Shown here: piece after piece, positions 61,677-64,000 of the stretch | Layout of the letters: each line of letters starts with the position of its first letter | Numbering within the stretch: the first letter of the stretch is position 1 | From: an uncultured bacterium | GTDB taxonomy: Bacteria; Bacteroidota; Ignavibacteria; Kapaibacteriales; UBA4661 | NCBI GenBank assembly: GCA_937899715.1 | Contig: CALCNX010000072.1 | Coordinates: 20,645-84,644 of the forward strand | Direction: 5' to 3' | Length of the DNA: 64,000 nt | Notes under the pieces: model-generated | The model's database searches: none | Told to the model about the DNA's origin: nothing | The model's input: the letters and a program-made list of their open reading frames with translations, nothing else | Translations under genes and position numbers: made by a program

Positions 61677-62249
61677 CTAAAAGCCACCAAATGTCCACCC
61701 CAGACTAACGCCAAGCCACGGTAGAAAGAATCCCGGAAGAAAAAGTGGCGTAACACCTGCACGCAAGGAAAAGCCGCCTTCGGCAGGCATAAGCCGATAC
61801 ATTGCCACGAGCGTCGGAATGGGAAGATAGGTCATTGCGGCGGTCGGCGTAACCGTTGAAGCAGATGCGCCTAAGAATGCAGAAGAGATACCTGCGCCCA
61901 GTTCAAGATAACTCGGACTATCGGGGAAATTATACAAATAGCTCCCCACAAGCGGCACAAAAACTCCACTTGCGCTACCGGAAAGAAGATTGAATAAATT
62001 TACATCCACGCGATAGTTACTGAAACCAATGCGTACATTCCACGTCGGCGCGAGGCGGCGGTCGTAATTGAAGGAATACAAACCACCATTCCCCAAGCCT
62101 TCCACAAAAACGGAGTTCTTTGCCGCAAGAGCGAAGCGCTCTTCGGGGCTATATTGGCGAATATCTTGTGCAATACCGCGCTGCATCGGGACAATTCCGA
62201 GACAAAGCACAATTACAAAAGCAGCAAAAACAACGGGTTGGTAACGCAT
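61677..62249 (-). CDS. Small outer-membrane-type protein of unknown function
   Basis: 190 residues from ATG 62249 (MRYQPVVFAAFVIVLC, signal peptide). The mature part has alternating glycine/aromatic stretches (GLGNGGLYSFNYDRRLAPTWNVRIGFSNY, SYLYNFPDSPSYLELGAGISSAF) that suggest an eight-stranded barrel ending in LGWTFGGF. Such small barrels have varied roles; none is indicated here. It starts 71 bp after hslO ends and converges with the REC-kinase. Confidence 0.7.
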   Translation of the reverse strand: MRYQPVVFAAFVIVLCLGIVPMQRGIAQDIRQYSPEERFALAAKNSVFVEGLGNGGLYSFNYDRRLAPTWNVRIGFSNYRVDVNLFNLLSGSASGVFVPLVGSYLYNFPDSPSYLELGAGISSAFLGASASTVTPTAAMTYLPIPTLVAMYRLMPAEGGFSLRAGVTPLFLPGFFLPWLGVSLGWTFGGF

Positions 62250-62320
62250 AATGTTTTTTTTAAGAGGGCAAAAAGTTTCCGGCACAACGTAGTAATATCA
62301 GCAAGAGCAGACAACAATGA

Positions 62321-63319
62321 TCAATTATTTTTCGCCTGTAAACCATTGATAATATCGTTAAAATCATCGTCGGAGAGATTATAGTGCGAATTGCAATAGC
62401 GGCAGACAAGTTCGCGCTGATTTTGGGCTTGCATTTCTTTGATTTCTTCCGCCCCAAGCGTTGAGAGTGCAGATTTGAAGCGGTCGAGAGAGCAGCGGCA
62501 AAAGAAATCAATAGGCGTATCTGCCATTTCGATGAGTTCTGTATCAGAGATTATTTTGAGTATTTCTTGCGGTGAATAGCCCGTTGCGAGCATATCGGAA
62601 AGATTTTCTATTTTCTTGAGATTGGCGTACATCGTCTGAATAAGACTTTCCGGTGCGCCTGGCATTGCTTGCACCATCAGCCCGCCGGACTGCTCGACCT
62701 GTCCTTCCTTGTTAATGCTCACATCAAGCATAACGGCGGTAGGAATCTGCTCCGACTGCGTGAGATAATACGCCAAGTCCGTGCTAATATCGCCTGAAAA
62801 TAATTCCACTACGCCCACGACAGGTTCATATTGATTGTACAGCACTCTTGATACACGCAAAAGCCCGATTCCCAAACCACTTCCAAGAGAAGCATTGGCA
62901 TCGGAGAAATCCAGAACACATTCTGGGTTCTGCACATAGCCTCGCACCTCGCCTACGTGGAGCGACTCAGCAAACACCTTGCCCGCAGGACCATTCCCGG
63001 AAAAATCAAGAATGATGCGCTCTTCGCTTTTGAGAAATGATGCTAGAAGCGATGCGCCCGACATCGCCCTACCCAAAAGCACGGAAGCAAGCGGACTAAG
63101 CCCATGACGTTCTTGTGCCGAAAGAGCAGCTTTAGAATTACGCACCGCCGCAAGACGGAAGAAACCGTCCTCGGTCATAGCTCTGACAACGCGGTCACGC
63201 TGGGTGTAGAGTTTCTTAATTGCCTGTGGTGAGGAATTATCTGGGTTCTGCGGTAAAAATTCCACGGTAGAGCGCCTTTCTGGAAAAAGAAGATAAATAG
63301 TAGGCGCAAAATTACGCAC
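62321..63319 (-). CDS. hslO: Redox-regulated chaperone Hsp33
   Basis: 332 residues. Hsp33 blocks VRAMTEDGFFRLAAV, SPLASVLLGRAMSGASLLASFLK, LDFSGNGPAGKVFAE, EVRGYVQNPE and LSDMLATGYSPQEILKI. The redox/zinc centre is FFCRCSLDRF (C-x-C) and LVCRYCNSHY (C-x-x-C), all four cysteines present, so it can act as an oxidation-triggered holdase. Unusually long N-terminus; a start inside (after residue 10) is possible. Last whole minus-strand gene before ftsK. Confidence 0.93.
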   Translation of the reverse strand: MRNFAPTIYLLFPERRSTVEFLPQNPDNSSPQAIKKLYTQRDRVVRAMTEDGFFRLAAVRNSKAALSAQERHGLSPLASVLLGRAMSGASLLASFLKSEERIILDFSGNGPAGKVFAESLHVGEVRGYVQNPECVLDFSDANASLGSGLGIGLLRVSRVLYNQYEPVVGVVELFSGDISTDLAYYLTQSEQIPTAVMLDVSINKEGQVEQSGGLMVQAMPGAPESLIQTMYANLKKIENLSDMLATGYSPQEILKIISDTELIEMADTPIDFFCRCSLDRFKSALSTLGAEEIKEMQAQNQRELVCRYCNSHYNLSDDDFNDIINGLQAKNN

Positions 63320-63374
63320 TTTTTAGCGAAATCTTCCCCAAAAAATCTGCATTGATCGACCAAAATGAAACGAA

Positions 63375-63421
63375 GAAAAAAAACCGATGAAGACGGGAAT
63401 CGTCAACATCGGCTTTTTTTT
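63375..63421. terminator. Bidirectional terminator between ftsK and hslO
   Basis: CCGATG (63384-63389) pairs with CATCGG (63407-63412), with an inner GACG/CGTC stem, an A-run on the left and a T-run on the right (63414-63421). It would end the ftsK transcript before hslO. Confidence 0.75.
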
Positions 63422-63574
63422 GGAGATAGTGCGCCCCTCCGCGCACATTTTCGTAGCATAGTCTTGACAAATGTGCTCTCGCTTTTGCCAAGCCTCAACA
63501 CGAATGAATGATGAGGGGTTCGATAGGGTTTTTCAGGTCGTTTTCGATTGTTTGGATAAAAGTGCTCATCCGGC

Positions 63575-63952
63575 TCACAGCATCGCGCCCAAGGCTGCTT
63601 CGCTGTCCACCAAAACGCTTCTGCCTTTACTGCCGTCCATGGTGCCTATAATTCCAGCTTCTTCCAACTGGTCAACAATACGGGCTGCACGTCCATAACC
63701 GATTTTCATGCGGCGCTGAAGTAGTGAGGTTGAGCATTGCTGATGGCGCACGACTAATCGCGCTGCCTCTTCAAAAAGGTCATCACGGTCGTCGTCGCTG
63801 CCGGAGGCACCGCCACGCTGCGTTTTTTCGCTGACCGACGGCAACATATAGGGCTGCGAGTAGCCTTCTTGTGCGGCAATATGCTCGCAGATGCGCTCCA
63901 CTTCGTCGGTGGAAAGATACGAATTCTGAAGGCGCATCGGCTTTCCGGCACC
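63575..63952 (-). CDS. ftsK: DNA translocase FtsK/SpoIIIE, C-terminal end only
   Basis: 125 codons remain; the gene runs into the assembly edge at 63952, where adapter begins. The visible part starts GAGKPMRLQNSYLSTDEVERICEHI, the end of the motor domain, then the gamma winged-helix domain LVVRHQQCSTSLLQRRMKIGYGRAARIVDQLEEAGIIG, which reads KOPS-type DNA signs. An apparent start at 63967 (MLFRSG) lies in adapter and is not real. FtsK moves chromosomes during division. Confidence 0.92.
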   Translation of the reverse strand, partial: GAGKPMRLQNSYLSTDEVERICEHIAAQEGYSQPYMLPSVSEKTQRGGASGSDDDRDDLFEEAARLVVRHQQCSTSLLQRRMKIGYGRAARIVDQLEEAGIIGTMDGSKGRSVLVDSEAALGAML

Positions 63953-64000
63953 AGATCGGAAGAGCACACGTCTGAACTCCAGTCACTAGCTTGTATCTCG
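63953..64000 (+). other. Residual Illumina TruSeq adapter at the sequence end
   Basis: From AGATCGGAAGAGC at 63953 the 34-nt adapter runs to 63986, followed by an 8-nt index-like TAGCTTGT (63987-63994) and ATCTCG. This is library sequence, not genome. In translation it yields the known false peptides TGVQTCALPI and CSSDL. Confidence 0.98.

Noticed and set aside
63783..63986. Open frames that begin in adapter, with TGVQTCALPI and CSSDL peptides
   Set aside because: The first residues are translated Illumina adapter; only the frame that ends at 63575 and enters at 63952 (ftsK) is real.
1..64000. CRISPR arrays, tRNA or rRNA genes, insertion sequences and prophage genes
   Set aside because: None recognised: no spaced direct-repeat array, no cloverleaf-like segment, no transposase or integrase, and no IS-type terminal repeats were noticed by eye.

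Overview
The window is about 64 kb of a mid-GC bacterial chromosome from the Bacteroidota/Chlorobiota (FCB) side of the tree. Lineage markers are two SusC/SusD pairs, a GWxTD-domain protein, and a PorZ-like propeller protein with a type IX secretion-type C-terminal domain. Several genes have clear Shine-Dalgarno sequences, and several promoters look like ordinary sigma70 promoters (TTGACA/TATAAT type), not the -33/-7 type of classical Bacteroidetes. A class III polyhydroxyalkanoate (PHA) synthase is also present. This fits a Chlorobi/Ignavibacteria/Kapabacteria-like organism; the exact phylum is an inference. The last 48 bases (63953-64000) are Illumina adapter, so the right edge is an assembly end, not biology.

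Layout, left to right. 1-2146: the end of an SpsF-like nucleotidyltransferase and an ABC-F ATPase. 2685-7284: a TonB-dependent receptor, a YfiR-like periplasmic protein and a chemoreceptor, probably one sensory operon. 7335-10865: rsmG, a short-chain acyl-CoA dehydrogenase, an alpha/beta hydrolase and a small lipoprotein. 10889-15405 (minus): the tight series recA-tatA-tatB-gatA-hemW. 15640-17273: a DoxX/MauE-like membrane protein and scpA. 17365-20937 (minus): a PHA block with phaJ, phaC, a small coiled-coil gene and phaE; phaE carries a histone H1-like tail. 21325-25362 (minus): a gmhB-like phosphatase, a PlsY-like protein, a YmdB-type phosphoesterase, an EamA transporter and a glycosyltransferase, then an acyl-CoA synthetase (25492-27057). 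27209-29907: divergent queA and an M16 protease. 30073-33997: a second chemoreceptor, a STAS-like protein and a REC-histidine kinase, followed by a probable non-coding RNA. 34431-37568: divergent rsgA and recJ. 37739-40787: GWxTD and TPR proteins. 40819-44686: sugar-nucleotide genes, an Uma2 protein and the B12/GTPase half of IcmF. 44708-47175 (minus): a GNAT protein, TerC and an unknown membrane protein. 47335-57538 (minus): two SusC/SusD operons separated by a decayed susD fragment. 58019-61652: a PorZ-like protein and a second REC-histidine kinase. 61677-63952 (minus): an outer-membrane-type protein, hslO (Hsp33) and the end of ftsK.

Three signals stand out beyond the genes. (1) The two SusCD operons share a near-identical 76-bp promoter region with a TTGACT-N17-TATATT promoter; directly after it both have four GTTAAAA-type repeats stepped 10, 11 and 11 bp, in the same register. 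(2) A 19-bp element, GTTGATRTRTCAACTRTTG, lies upstream of the acyl-CoA dehydrogenase, the DoxX-like gene and phaE, where it overlaps a perfect -35 box; this suggests a lipid/PHA regulon. (3) A TonB receptor, a YfiR-like protein and a chemoreceptor look like a YfiBNR-type signalling circuit rewired to chemotaxis output. All functions are read from sequence motifs and remembered family features; no database search was run.
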